Positions 46,201 to 54,972 are shown, counted from the stretch's first letter. The stretch: DNA of 64,000 nt from Planctomycetota bacterium (GCA_022574595.1 JACZRS010000012.1:80600-144599); one strand, 5' to 3'. Made by a program: numbers and translations. The notes: generated from the sequence alone by a model not told the origin.

Positions 46201-46741
46201 TCTGTTTAGTCTTGTCGGTGGGCCATCAATGCCTGATGGGTCGAAGAGTTTTCTCTATAGGAATCGAAACCGCTTTAATGTGGCTGCGAGTCGAGCTCGC
46301 TCTTTTCTCCATATCATTGGTGATCGTGAGTGGGCTCTACAATCGGGAGTCCCCTTCCTTACTGCACTAGTACAGATCTGCGAACGATCTACTGGACAAA
46401 AAGATGGATTGATTCGTGAAGATCTCATCGGTCCTGTGTGGGAGCCCCGCGTTGCTGAAGCATTAAGAGACCGTGGGCTTGCTATCAAACAACAGTATCA
46501 CACTTGTGGCTATTATCTCGATTTCGCTTTACTGCGTGAAGACCTCAAGCTGAACGTGGAGGTGGATGGTGAAACTTATCATCGAGATGCGTCTGGTGCT
46601 CGTAAGTTTGAGGATATTTATCGTGATCTGATACTTCGGGCAGCGGGCTGGAAGATAATTCGATTCTGGGTCTACCAACTCAGAGATGATTTTGATGGAT
46701 GTATTGATAAAGTAGTAAGTAACTGGGAGAATCGAGTTTAG
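43268..46741 (+). CDS. UPF1-like SF1 helicase with C-terminal Vsr/DUF559-like nuclease (CnuH-like)
   Basis: The protein opens with a winged-helix-like domain (DRQIRRRINERNLVRVSDAL, then RRSSRGTWFPI). Helicase motifs follow: Walker A TGPPGTGKSTVV (about residue 400), Walker B VIDEASQCD (about 763), GDPMQLKHV, HYRCDPQIAEYCN, DTVDGFQGDERDIILFS (about 965) and FNVAASRAR. A coiled insert lies between motifs I and II. The last 110 residues form a Vsr/DUF559-type nuclease with LDFALL and VEVDGETYHRD (about 1084-1100). First gene of a five-gene operon with McrB- and Hsp70-like partners. Family knowledge: this gene set occurs in CoCoNuT systems predicted to act on RNA. Confidence 0.85.
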   Translation: MLVIEDVILACLQQSATPLTDRQIRRRINERNLVRVSDALLNLQSSKMVRRSSRGTWFPIGGTRPGTPTTFQGGAQQESQQFISDFTQQHGPAKETRSKSAGSTSPWAMFRRLCMFYAECARLEERSQVRSFADREGNDFVSIPVEIDWSRLSNGHDVVIAVRDEWDAFLRTAPIEAKNEIFYLGGPVDVYVHKDGDTTSQFLSPVFIIPVRIKLGNGTLRLRAAGRIEVNQGWLQKRLKNAGKRQLFMKQMRLAEDELPFDDGTIRSFVPNMEEAYQGLWSCYRKWWQEPADIRQPVSEPNFTDITESGLRNRAVLMSPQPLKFTRRLVEELKAIVQMEDDKLDQTALAPLFRQDYSFANDPENEQWNATSYKIGEFCLLNPVQRDAVKKALNQRLTVITGPPGTGKSTVVSHILANAAIHGQKALFASRNHQALEAVEPRLNAMLEGDEMLVLRPSRPFGDNRQQFEWQQAMALLLSKPRRDGAIERLADLRNDLFEKLTERENVEDAIQNMIEHREQLGKLEAHLADVFKAVSSDHQSIISNQDTTNCCSSEQVNAAERQLSMLLSLEPVGWLRPFLIWWWRIRIRKCQRKAQQLVMAVNGVVQTKTDTTNQHVNGNVNQNELVTALNYAGKLSLSIELTAKIKSIENILHHSEPLADQTEKLSKTESDLESLTKRTLQAISESAGADLTPQQRQKFAEISAGLANHGPPTTQWPTRTAFDSAFEKIVPELLKSFPIWCVSNLTVARAAPLIPAVFDLVVIDEASQCDIGSIVPLLFRAKQAVIVGDPMQLKHVASIAKQTELQLRKKYGLIAEERFERFTHVENSCYQLASSSEHLESTIQLTGHYRCDPQIAEYCNNTFYNKTLNILTNTERLARPKAAKEHGACMWTNCVGDIKKASSGCYCTKQVAIIIAELQRLEEEKFIGTVGVITPFRAHANRLRDAVEQELGEGIPPRWRFMVDTVDGFQGDERDIILFSLVGGPSMPDGSKSFLYRNRNRFNVAASRARSFLHIIGDREWALQSGVPFLTALVQICERSTGQKDGLIREDLIGPVWEPRVAEALRDRGLAIKQQYHTCGYYLDFALLREDLKLNVEVDGETYHRDASGARKFEDIYRDLILRAAGWKIIRFWVYQLRDDFDGCIDKVVSNWENRV

Positions 46742-46790
46742 AATTAGAAACTTGATATGTGTCAATAGCACTTATTAAAGGAGACAGCAG

Positions 46791-48323
46791 ATGCCAAAAT
46801 GCCCTAACTGCGAAATGGAATATATAGATGATGGTGATGGTAACTGCTCTAGTTGTAGACACCCATTGTACAAATCACCGTCTTCGGCCTCAAATAAGGC
46901 AGAATCGATTAATGGTCGTGGTAGTGATGGAAAGGAATCAAAGAGTGAAGAGTCATCAGAGAACAGTTTACGCAAAGCACGAATCACTGATCCTCTAAGA
47001 TTTGTACCTCCGAGGATAGGATTATTAGCGTTTGTTGTATTGGCAATCTTAGGACTCGGTGGCCACTACATTGGACTTAAAACGATTGGATCTTATTCGG
47101 AAGTTAGAGCTGAAATTCGTGGAAGTGAACAGTTAATCAATGAGCTCAAAACTAGTATTACAAGTTTTACTCAGGAACGATCACAGATCTCAGCTGCCCG
47201 AGACGCAGCACAAACTGAACTAAACTCGCTGCAATCTCAAGTGACGGTGGCAAAAACTACAGAGACACTAGCTCTTGATAGTACAAGGCAAGCACAGGAA
47301 GATATGTCTAAGGCAAGGCAGAGTCGTCTGGATGCTGTTAATGACCGTGATTCTGCTATAGCTGCACGCGATAAAGCCAACAGTGACAAAGCTGGTTTGC
47401 TTACAGCGATCGAATCACTAACAACTCAAGAGGTATCGCTCAAGCAGAGTGTTCAAACACTCGAAGTTTCACGCACTAATCTAGATACTACACTTAGGTC
47501 TCTTGCGCGAGAATCCCAAACGCTCAGTGATATTCGCAAGCAACTTGACACTGCTCGTAATGACCTCACTATCGTTGAACAGCGTAGTGCCGTTGCACAA
47601 GAGAGATTGGCAATTGCCCAGACGACCCAAGCAGCAGTGGATAGTAGTCAGGCTGATATTCAAGCTCTTACGACCCAACGCAGTCAGCTTAATGGGATCG
47701 TAGCTGAGCTGCGGGCTCAGATTGATAAAGAAAAAGAAACTCTAGCAACTGTCACAACGCTTGTGAGCCAGAATCAAATAGTTGTAGCCGCCGCTGAAGG
47801 ACAACTTGCATCTGCACAGAGAGAACAAGGGGTACTTGAAAAAGAGGTATCAAATTTGCAAATCAAGCGAGATCAACTGACACCGCAGATTGAAGCTTTG
47901 GAAACACAAGTAAATAAACTTCGAGGATCTACCTCAGGATTAGAGGCTCAATTGGCAAAGCTTCGTACTGAGGAGATTAATGTAACCTCGCGAGTGTCCG
48001 AAGCTACATTTTTGGCTGGATCGATAGTTGAACTTACTGGGCGTAGAGACAAGCTGCAGGCTGAGGTTTCTTCATTCAGTGCTAGTCGAGACTCTTTGCA
48101 GAGTGAAGTTTCAGCTCTTGATGCTGAACTTAAAGCACGCGGAGAATCGATCTCTCAATTGAACGGACGATTGCAAAGGTTGCGGGAAGAAGAGGTTTCA
48201 AAGTTCCAACTCTTTGAACGCATACTGCGATCGCTCGAAGCTGCTTTGAAAGCAGGTAACTCAATCAAATCGGAAGACAACACTTCCAATGACGGCAAAG
48301 AACCTGAAGAAGGGGGAGAATGA
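46791..48323 (+). CDS. Zinc-ribbon, single-span, long coiled-coil protein (CnuE-like)
   Basis: A zinc ribbon at the N-terminus (CPNC at 4-7, CSSC at 19-22) is followed by an acidic linker and one transmembrane helix (LLAFVVLAILGLGGHYIGL). The remaining 400 residues are continuous coiled coil with heptads (LKTSITSFTQERSQISAARD, KLRTEEINVTSRVSEA). Start: AGGAG ten bases before ATG. The stop overlaps the next gene by 4 bp. Such a membrane-anchored coiled coil is a hallmark partner in the described CoCoNuT operons. The function is presumably assembly or sensing; no enzyme motif is seen. Confidence 0.75.
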   Translation: MPKCPNCEMEYIDDGDGNCSSCRHPLYKSPSSASNKAESINGRGSDGKESKSEESSENSLRKARITDPLRFVPPRIGLLAFVVLAILGLGGHYIGLKTIGSYSEVRAEIRGSEQLINELKTSITSFTQERSQISAARDAAQTELNSLQSQVTVAKTTETLALDSTRQAQEDMSKARQSRLDAVNDRDSAIAARDKANSDKAGLLTAIESLTTQEVSLKQSVQTLEVSRTNLDTTLRSLARESQTLSDIRKQLDTARNDLTIVEQRSAVAQERLAIAQTTQAAVDSSQADIQALTTQRSQLNGIVAELRAQIDKEKETLATVTTLVSQNQIVVAAAEGQLASAQREQGVLEKEVSNLQIKRDQLTPQIEALETQVNKLRGSTSGLEAQLAKLRTEEINVTSRVSEATFLAGSIVELTGRRDKLQAEVSSFSASRDSLQSEVSALDAELKARGESISQLNGRLQRLREEEVSKFQLFERILRSLEAALKAGNSIKSEDNTSNDGKEPEEGGE

Positions 48324-50419
48324 TGCCTGATCTGTTAATGCCTTATTTGGTGAGCCTGGTTACAACAGTAGTTGTAGTTTTAATCGCAACCTGGGCATAC
48401 TTCATTAGCTATCGCTCGGCAGTCAGGAACGAACTGCTTAACAAGGAGATGGAAGAAAGTAATAAATGGGTGGGACGCTTAGAGACTCTTAAGATTAATG
48501 TGGAAGATCTGCAAGATCAGAAAGACATGCTTGCAATAGACCTGGCCGAAGCCAAAACGACCATAGAGCAAGCAACACGAGATCGAGATTGGTTCGAGAA
48601 GCATCGTGACGAGGTAGCTTCTGCCAGAGTGGTATTCGAACAAATGGAGGAACGGAATGCAAAGCTTGCCGACCTAAATGATCAGATAGCCAACAAGACT
48701 GAAGCATTGCTGAAACTTGAAATCGATGCGGCGAAAGCTGAGTTTCATAGGATAAACGCTGAAGAGAAAGCAGTCGCGCTGGAAGAGCAGGCAGTAAACA
48801 TTGCAAAGTCTCTTGAGGAGAAGGAACAGCGAGCTAACCAGGCTCAACAGAAAATCGATGAGGTTCAAGGCAAACTCGATGGAATCCGTGAGGAGTACGA
48901 TCAAGTCAGAGTGGATCTTGCTGCAGCCACGAAACAGCTAGCAGAAAGTAAGGTCGAACTCGAATCGCTTCACAATGAACTCGAGGCACTGCGAGCGACA
49001 CGCAGCCAGCAGCAACACTCGCTAACTAAAATACGTAAGGAGCTCGATGAGGCTGATATTCACAAGCGCAAAATTCAAACAACGGCAAAGGAACTTGAGC
49101 ATCAGCAGCAGGTTCTTGAAGGCAGTGTAAAGGATCTGCTAGCCAAACAAGAAATAATTGAACCTCGATTGCGGGATGCAAGTTCAGCACTGAAATCACT
49201 TTGGGAACCCGTCCTTGAGTCCGAGCAGTTCCCAGATGGCTGCATGGACGATCCGAAGGAGATCGACTCGCTCGACAAGGTGAGGCAGTATCTCAAGTCT
49301 CTGGACCTTCGGTTCGACGATCGTGTGATCAACGCCTTCCACACTTCGCTTAAGATTTCGCGAGAGGCGCCATTACTTGTACTGGCGGGAATAAGTGGAA
49401 CAGGTAAGAGTCTACTCCCACGCAGATACGCAGAGGCGATGGGCATGCACTTCCTCAGTGTACCAGTACAACCGCGATGGGATGGCCCGCAGGATCTGCT
49501 GGGCTTCTTCAATTACCTTGACGGAGAATACAAAGCAACTGAACTTGCGCGGGCGCTTGTTCAAATGGATCGCTTTGGACCGAGCAAACGCGACTGGCCA
49601 GGAGTGCCATCAGAATGGGAAGCAGAATCATCAATGAACGATCGCATGCTTCTTGTCCTCTTGGATGAGATGAATCTTGCCCGAGTCGAATACTATTTCA
49701 GCGAATTTCTGAGCCGACTTGAAACTCGGCGCGAGATAAAGGATCTGGATGATCCACTCGCAACTCGCGCTGCAGAAATCCTGCTCGAGACCGGATTCAT
49801 AGGAAAGTCGGCTGGCGTGCGTGTGCTACCTGACACGAACATGCTTTTTGCCGGAACGATCAATGAAGACGAGTCGAAGCAAACCCTTTCAGACATGGTA
49901 ATAGATCGTTCCAACATCATGCGATTTGGCCGACCACAACAACTGAAGATAGAAACAACACTGTCAGTCGAAAAACCACCGTCCTCTTACCTTCCCTCGA
50001 AGGTCTGGGACGCTTGGATCGTGAAGTCTCGCGATACCGAAAAGCCACTGATAAAGGAAATTGACAATTGGATTCAGGAACTAAATGTAGCTCTCGGCAG
50101 AGTTGGACGACCATTTGGCTTCAGGACCGACAAGGCAATTCGAGAATACATTTTGCAATACCCCGATAGCTCCGAGGGATCTGATGAAGAAGTAGTAAGA
50201 TATGCAATGGCGGATCAGGTTGAACAGCGAATCCTTCCCAAGTTGAGAGGCCTCGATCCCTCCGATCGCGACTCCGCGACGCTGCTTCGAACGGTTCGGG
50301 ACGTCGTTGAGGAACTTAACGACGAGAATCTTGCCAGTGCGATCGAGTCGGGCATGAAGGCTCACGGTGGACATCTGTTTGTCTGGCACGGCGTCGATCG
50401 ATCGGGAGTTGAGGAGTAA
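48320..50419 (+). CDS. Membrane-anchored coiled-coil McrB-like AAA+ GTPase (CnuB-like)
   Basis: A transmembrane helix at about residues 9-30 (YLVSLVTTVVVVLIATWAYF) precedes about 250 residues of coiled coil. The C-terminal AAA+ domain has Walker A LAGISGTGKSLLPRR (about residue 355), WDGPQDLLGFF, the Walker B block LLVLLDEMNLARVEYYF and GTINEDES with the sensor asparagine. GISGTGKS and DEMNLARVEYYF are specific for McrB-type GTPases. It overlaps the upstream gene by an ATGA. McrB works as a GTP-driven hexamer with McrC. This one has in addition a membrane anchor, which classical McrB lacks. Confidence 0.88.
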   Translation: MMPDLLMPYLVSLVTTVVVVLIATWAYFISYRSAVRNELLNKEMEESNKWVGRLETLKINVEDLQDQKDMLAIDLAEAKTTIEQATRDRDWFEKHRDEVASARVVFEQMEERNAKLADLNDQIANKTEALLKLEIDAAKAEFHRINAEEKAVALEEQAVNIAKSLEEKEQRANQAQQKIDEVQGKLDGIREEYDQVRVDLAAATKQLAESKVELESLHNELEALRATRSQQQHSLTKIRKELDEADIHKRKIQTTAKELEHQQQVLEGSVKDLLAKQEIIEPRLRDASSALKSLWEPVLESEQFPDGCMDDPKEIDSLDKVRQYLKSLDLRFDDRVINAFHTSLKISREAPLLVLAGISGTGKSLLPRRYAEAMGMHFLSVPVQPRWDGPQDLLGFFNYLDGEYKATELARALVQMDRFGPSKRDWPGVPSEWEAESSMNDRMLLVLLDEMNLARVEYYFSEFLSRLETRREIKDLDDPLATRAAEILLETGFIGKSAGVRVLPDTNMLFAGTINEDESKQTLSDMVIDRSNIMRFGRPQQLKIETTLSVEKPPSSYLPSKVWDAWIVKSRDTEKPLIKEIDNWIQELNVALGRVGRPFGFRTDKAIREYILQYPDSSEGSDEEVVRYAMADQVEQRILPKLRGLDPSDRDSATLLRTVRDVVEELNDENLASAIESGMKAHGGHLFVWHGVDRSGVEE

Positions 50420-50422
50420 TTG

Positions 50423-52111
50423 GTGGCAACTCCAGCAGGAATATTAAACTCTCCAATACATCTTCAAACACTGTTGGCAGGTGGTATGTGTCCGGGCCGC
50501 CTGCAACGACAGTTCATTCGAGCATCCGTTGATGTTGAATCTATAAGCCTTAGATTTCCACCTTTGTTTGCTCCACTTGTAACAATCAACCCAAAGAACG
50601 GCGAACGCATTTTCGAGTTGCCACTTGCTGTTGTTGATAGCGACGACCAAGTCTCTGCAACAGAGACGGAGATCGATATCACATTCAATGATGGAAGCAT
50701 TACAACACAAGTGGTAGATCTAATTACAGCACCGAGAAGAATAATTTTTGAAGGATTGCAGGATACTTCATCGGAAGTAACTACATCCAAAGGTATTGAT
50801 AATGCAAGTTTGGCTGCGAGCTCGATGATAGATGCACACTTGGAATCCATCAATGAGATTCACTTCCCTGATAGGGATAGTGATCGGGCGCGTCCCCCGC
50901 AAGCTGAAGGTATGTCAATTATTTCATGGTCGCAATGCCGCTCTATCTTCTCAGAACACAGTGATGATGATGAAGCAAAGATGCGATTGATTGTACGAAT
51001 AGCTACCGAGTGTGAGCAGCTAGTGGAGGATCTCTGCACACGGCCACATAGGATACTTCGCCGTATACGCCGACTCGAGCGCGTTGAACGAGCCCAGCAA
51101 TTAGATTCTGCCTGCATCCGTTGGCTTATACGACAACCAGGACGCACGCTGGTTGAGAAAGCTGGCCCGAAGAGGCAGGTGATGTCAATAATTCGCACCG
51201 ATAGCGCTGACACTCCAGAGAACAGAGTGCTTCGTGATTTTCTTGAGCGTTGCCAACGAGCAGCGAGTCAATACTTAAAAGAACATGAATATCTTAAAAG
51301 GCTTAAACGTCGCAGTAACCGCGTCGATCTTGTCCATCGTTTTCTCCTCAAGGCGACTCGACTTCTTAGCACGACTGAAATTGGCGATATTCCAAGATTA
51401 GCTGGACTAGCCCAGCCGAATTATGTTCTGCAATTCGACGAGCGATACAGTAGACTTTGGCCGTGGTACGAGCGACTGCGACGCCATCAGACTGAGCTCG
51501 ACAATGTGTGGCGTTGGCAGCATCGCCTTTGGGCGGAACGATGCATCCTGACAATATTTGCCGCTCTTGATGAAATCCAAGGCAAAGAATCAAGAATTAA
51601 TACACGCGCATTTGTGCGAATTGAGCAAGACAATGGACAATTTATCGACGGCAGATCGCCAATCGGGATGTGGATCGATCCTCGTTCACCACAGAGAGAT
51701 GGTATTCTTGCAATACGAGGCGAATCACTTCCAAACATAGTGCCTGTGATTGATGATGTCCCAGTACATGCTCTGATGTCTGATTTATTCATAGCCAAAG
51801 TCGATCGATTCCAACGCAAACCAATAAGGCAATTGATGGCAATTAGCTGTTGCTTTGATTCCGAAGCTTGGTCGCATACAGAGGAACTCAAATCGGCAAT
51901 CGGACATTCTGATAGTACCGTGGGAGCTGAAAGTAGTTCATTTCAAATGCACCGCTGTATCATGATTCCTGCACCTGCTGATAGCAAATACAAAATCGTT
52001 TTCTGCGATGATAAGAAACGTACTGCATTAGTGACTCTTCCCATTGATTTTGAGAGTTCAATTGCTGGCGTAACAGAAATATTGAAGCATTGGATGGGAG
52101 GTCACTATTGA
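50423..52111 (+). CDS. McrC-like/DUF2357 protein, nuclease motif not evident (CnuC-like)
   Basis: GTG at 50423 is favoured because GAGGAG stands six bases upstream; TTG at 50420 is the longer alternative. The central DUF2357-like part reads DTPENRVLRDFLERC, then WYERLRRHQTELDNVWRWQH, as in McrC-associated proteins. The part following it, where McrC normally has a PD-(D/E)xK nuclease, reads FIDGRSPIGMWIDPRSPQRD; I see no DxK pair in the expected place. The preceding N-terminal 200 residues are unassigned and beta-rich. Position after the McrB-like gene supports a McrBC-type pair. Confidence 0.7.
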   Translation: MATPAGILNSPIHLQTLLAGGMCPGRLQRQFIRASVDVESISLRFPPLFAPLVTINPKNGERIFELPLAVVDSDDQVSATETEIDITFNDGSITTQVVDLITAPRRIIFEGLQDTSSEVTTSKGIDNASLAASSMIDAHLESINEIHFPDRDSDRARPPQAEGMSIISWSQCRSIFSEHSDDDEAKMRLIVRIATECEQLVEDLCTRPHRILRRIRRLERVERAQQLDSACIRWLIRQPGRTLVEKAGPKRQVMSIIRTDSADTPENRVLRDFLERCQRAASQYLKEHEYLKRLKRRSNRVDLVHRFLLKATRLLSTTEIGDIPRLAGLAQPNYVLQFDERYSRLWPWYERLRRHQTELDNVWRWQHRLWAERCILTIFAALDEIQGKESRINTRAFVRIEQDNGQFIDGRSPIGMWIDPRSPQRDGILAIRGESLPNIVPVIDDVPVHALMSDLFIAKVDRFQRKPIRQLMAISCCFDSEAWSHTEELKSAIGHSDSTVGAESSSFQMHRCIMIPAPADSKYKIVFCDDKKRTALVTLPIDFESSIAGVTEILKHWMGGHY

Positions 52112-54870
52112 TTCGATCTGCTGACAACCCTGCAGCACCGGGTTTGGGATTGTACCTTGATTCCATCGGACTACGCGCTGGCACATCTACGGACGGACAT
52201 AAGAGTCTGTGTATTGCGAGTGAGCAATATCCGATTCCTCCGGCAGCGTTACTACCCCGTCTTTCCGGCGAGCATATCGCAGCTGATATTGGGTGCATTC
52301 CTGACATCCGAGGTTCAGGACATTATTTGCCAGAAGATGCACTTGTCGATCCTAATAAAGTTGATAGTGCGCGTTTCCCAATTGCATTCGCTTGGAAGAA
52401 AATAATCGAAAGAGATACTGTCGATTGGGGATGGTTAACACCGGAAGGAGTGAAGAACAAGTGCACTGCATATGAGGCGATCGCAATCGTGGCCCAATGT
52501 GCAATCAGTGATTTTGGCTACAAAGAAGACCAACAAGTTGCAATGATCGTCCCGAATTCCATTGATGAGACTATTCAGGAGAGCCTACTTAAAGAGCTGC
52601 GTTTAAGTTGTCCTTCGCCTCCCAAATTACTTTGGCGACCAATTGCTTCCGCACTTGCCTGGTGCGAAGAGCACGCAAGTCAGATACTTGACACGAACCC
52701 TGAACCTAATCATTCAGTTGGCGATCTTCTTTGTCTCCACCTTGGCTTTGATGGTTTTGAGCACTGTATTCTAAAGCTCATACCGAGAAGACATGGGAGC
52801 GAAATGTTTCTTCTTCCCGCGCGGTCACTCCCCAAGTCGGACACAACGATTACTCCGAATATTGATGTACTAGATCAATTGACTGAATGTGTAATCGGTT
52901 CAATTCCTGAACAACAAGGATTCCGATGGTGGACGCAATGGTGCACAAACTTCTTGGCTCGATCATTCGCGCAGTACGAAGTGGCAGCAGGCAGACCCTT
53001 AGAGCCTAATTGTATAACATGCCCAACAAAAGAAGATATTGAGAACATTATCTCGTCGTCAAAAAGCACATTGCAGATTCATAAACGATGGGTCGAGAAA
53101 CTGGCATCGCTTAATGTCTCGAACGTGTTAGGAGTAGTTGCAACTGGACAACTCGCATCTGTGCAAATGGGATCCCATACTTTCGCTGGCAGGATTTTGC
53201 TACAGGCAGGGATCAATCCTTCATCGGTAAAGTTATACAGCGAAGGCGTTCACGCTCGTTTTGGTGAGCTGCTTCCACGCGGAGCTGCCATCTTCGCTAA
53301 ACGAGTATCTTTAGGCTTACCTTCGTACCTCGATACGATACCGCGGATTGAAACAATTGTGACAAAGGAGGGCGAGCCAACCTGGGCGGAACTGATCCCG
53401 TCAATAGATGAGTATGTTCTAGGTGGTGAACTGTGGAAACACTCTAGTAAACCCAGTGAACTTCCGTTACAGATTAACCGCGGTGAACAGCACTTAAAAT
53501 TAACAGTCTGGCGTGAGGGACATGATCTAGTCCGTGAGGTAGTCAGGGATTGGCCTCAGCCGACTAAGGAAAAGACTGCAGTTGAACTGGAAGTCAGAAT
53601 GTTCCCAGGACAAGGCAATCCAAGAGTTGAAGTCAAACCTAGACAGCGAGGAGTTCTTGGTTTTAAACGAGTGTATTTAGATTGGAGTCGAAGCGAAGAG
53701 AAGCCTTATGGGAAACAGGAAGCGCTTGATAATGAAGAGCGAACTAATCCACCGTTGGAAAAGCGAAAAGCCAGCCTAGACTGTTGGCAGGAAACCCTAG
53801 GTAGCTACCAACAGAGAACTCCCGCGTTTAGGAGGGATCAAGCTTGGAAAAACGCGTGTGATTGTACACAGCAATTAATGGGTCTATATCGGAGGGGTAG
53901 GATGTCGAGAATCCCGGAGGCCCTTGTTGAGCTTCGAAATAGCCTGCGACAACGAGATGAGACATACATAAGGAAAACTCCCGCTGAGCATGCCTCGGCC
54001 GTTTCATCTGATGGGCACCTGCATGAACTGGCTAATGATAAAGAATTATTGCCTATGTTAGTAACTAAGCTTATTGAAATCATTAGTAGTAATCACGATT
54101 CTAGTATCCGCGACAATGCCTTTAGGTGCCTTGGAAACTGCAGCTCCGATGATCCTGATGTACGCAACATCATCCACAAGTTTGTATCTCGCAAGAGACG
54201 ACCGACAGCAGCGGAACTGTGGTTGATAGGAGGCTGCCTACGAAATCCGGCTGATATCGGTGAATTCGCTAAGAGATTCGTCGATTGGCTTGAGACACTA
54301 AATAATCCATTGCGCGCTCTAGCTAGGATCCTTCAATATCGAGAAGATGCAACGAGCAAGATCCCATCCGCTATAGCCATTGAGATTACAGATAATTGCT
54401 GTTGGATCGCACGTCAAGAGCTCGATTTAGTTCTAAGCGGAGATCAAACAAAGCTGGCTCAGATCTACCGTCACGCAAGTTTGTGCATCGTATTCATGTT
54501 GCGACGACGCAAGTATGATCCAGCGTTCCTCCCACCGGATGAGCCATTGGCACTTGAGGCTAAGGCGTTGTTTGCCCGTGTGCTTTCTGGAATTGACGCT
54601 GAAGAATGTAAGAATCTTATACGCAGCGAACTTCGCTACTTAACTTTGTTTGCTCAGGCTTTGTGTGAAATGAGCCCTGAAGAATGTAGGGAGGCTACGA
54701 ATAACGAATCAAAGTGCAAATCTTTGCTCAAGAAAGTAGCCGCTAAACTCGATACTGCTGAACAAATCGCAGCTATGGGAGGATTTGTAGACCCAGTTCA
54801 TGTGACCAAGCTCATGATCGACTACATCGACAAACGTGGTCGTGGAAGGCTTGGAGTTCCCACGGACTAG
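52108..54870 (+). CDS. Hsp70/actin-fold ATPase-like protein with alpha-helical C-terminal tail
   Basis: A TTG at 52108 follows GGAGG by six bases and overlaps the previous stop as TTGA, so I use it instead of the ATG at 52090. Residues 1-400 look like an Hsp70/actin nucleotide-binding domain: GLGLYLDSIGLRAG (phosphate 1, weak), AMIVPNSIDETIQESLLKEL, DLLCLHLGFDGFEHCILKLI (phosphate 2), and LGVVATGQLASVQMG (adenosine region). The last 300 residues are alpha-helical, possibly HEAT-like (SIRDNAFRCLGNCSSDDPDV). Known: RNA-binding Hsp70 homologues are reported in CoCoNuT operons. Inferred: substrate sensing for the membrane McrB complex. Confidence 0.7.
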   Translation: MIRSADNPAAPGLGLYLDSIGLRAGTSTDGHKSLCIASEQYPIPPAALLPRLSGEHIAADIGCIPDIRGSGHYLPEDALVDPNKVDSARFPIAFAWKKIIERDTVDWGWLTPEGVKNKCTAYEAIAIVAQCAISDFGYKEDQQVAMIVPNSIDETIQESLLKELRLSCPSPPKLLWRPIASALAWCEEHASQILDTNPEPNHSVGDLLCLHLGFDGFEHCILKLIPRRHGSEMFLLPARSLPKSDTTITPNIDVLDQLTECVIGSIPEQQGFRWWTQWCTNFLARSFAQYEVAAGRPLEPNCITCPTKEDIENIISSSKSTLQIHKRWVEKLASLNVSNVLGVVATGQLASVQMGSHTFAGRILLQAGINPSSVKLYSEGVHARFGELLPRGAAIFAKRVSLGLPSYLDTIPRIETIVTKEGEPTWAELIPSIDEYVLGGELWKHSSKPSELPLQINRGEQHLKLTVWREGHDLVREVVRDWPQPTKEKTAVELEVRMFPGQGNPRVEVKPRQRGVLGFKRVYLDWSRSEEKPYGKQEALDNEERTNPPLEKRKASLDCWQETLGSYQQRTPAFRRDQAWKNACDCTQQLMGLYRRGRMSRIPEALVELRNSLRQRDETYIRKTPAEHASAVSSDGHLHELANDKELLPMLVTKLIEIISSNHDSSIRDNAFRCLGNCSSDDPDVRNIIHKFVSRKRRPTAAELWLIGGCLRNPADIGEFAKRFVDWLETLNNPLRALARILQYREDATSKIPSAIAIEITDNCCWIARQELDLVLSGDQTKLAQIYRHASLCIVFMLRRRKYDPAFLPPDEPLALEAKALFARVLSGIDAEECKNLIRSELRYLTLFAQALCEMSPEECREATNNESKCKSLLKKVAAKLDTAEQIAAMGGFVDPVHVTKLMIDYIDKRGRGRLGVPTD

Positions 54871-54888
54871 GCACAATGATGCTATTTT

Positions 54889-54972
54889 TGCCTGTGGAAT
54901 TTCAACGGCAACAGCATTGTCAACACATCCGATCTCCTAATCCTCTTCGCCAACTGGGGGCCGTGTCCGTAG
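54889..54972 (+). pseudogene. Dockerin-like coding scar (C-terminal remnant)
   Basis: The frame reads CLWNFNGNSIVNTSDLLILF, then ANWGPCP and a stop at 54970-54972. This is the same module as the ends of the genes at 19555, 22349 and 41551, but no upstream signal peptide, body or start is present. It begins 18 bases after the Hsp70-like gene's stop. The rest of the original gene is gone, consistent with replacement or insertion of the operon. Confidence 0.75.
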
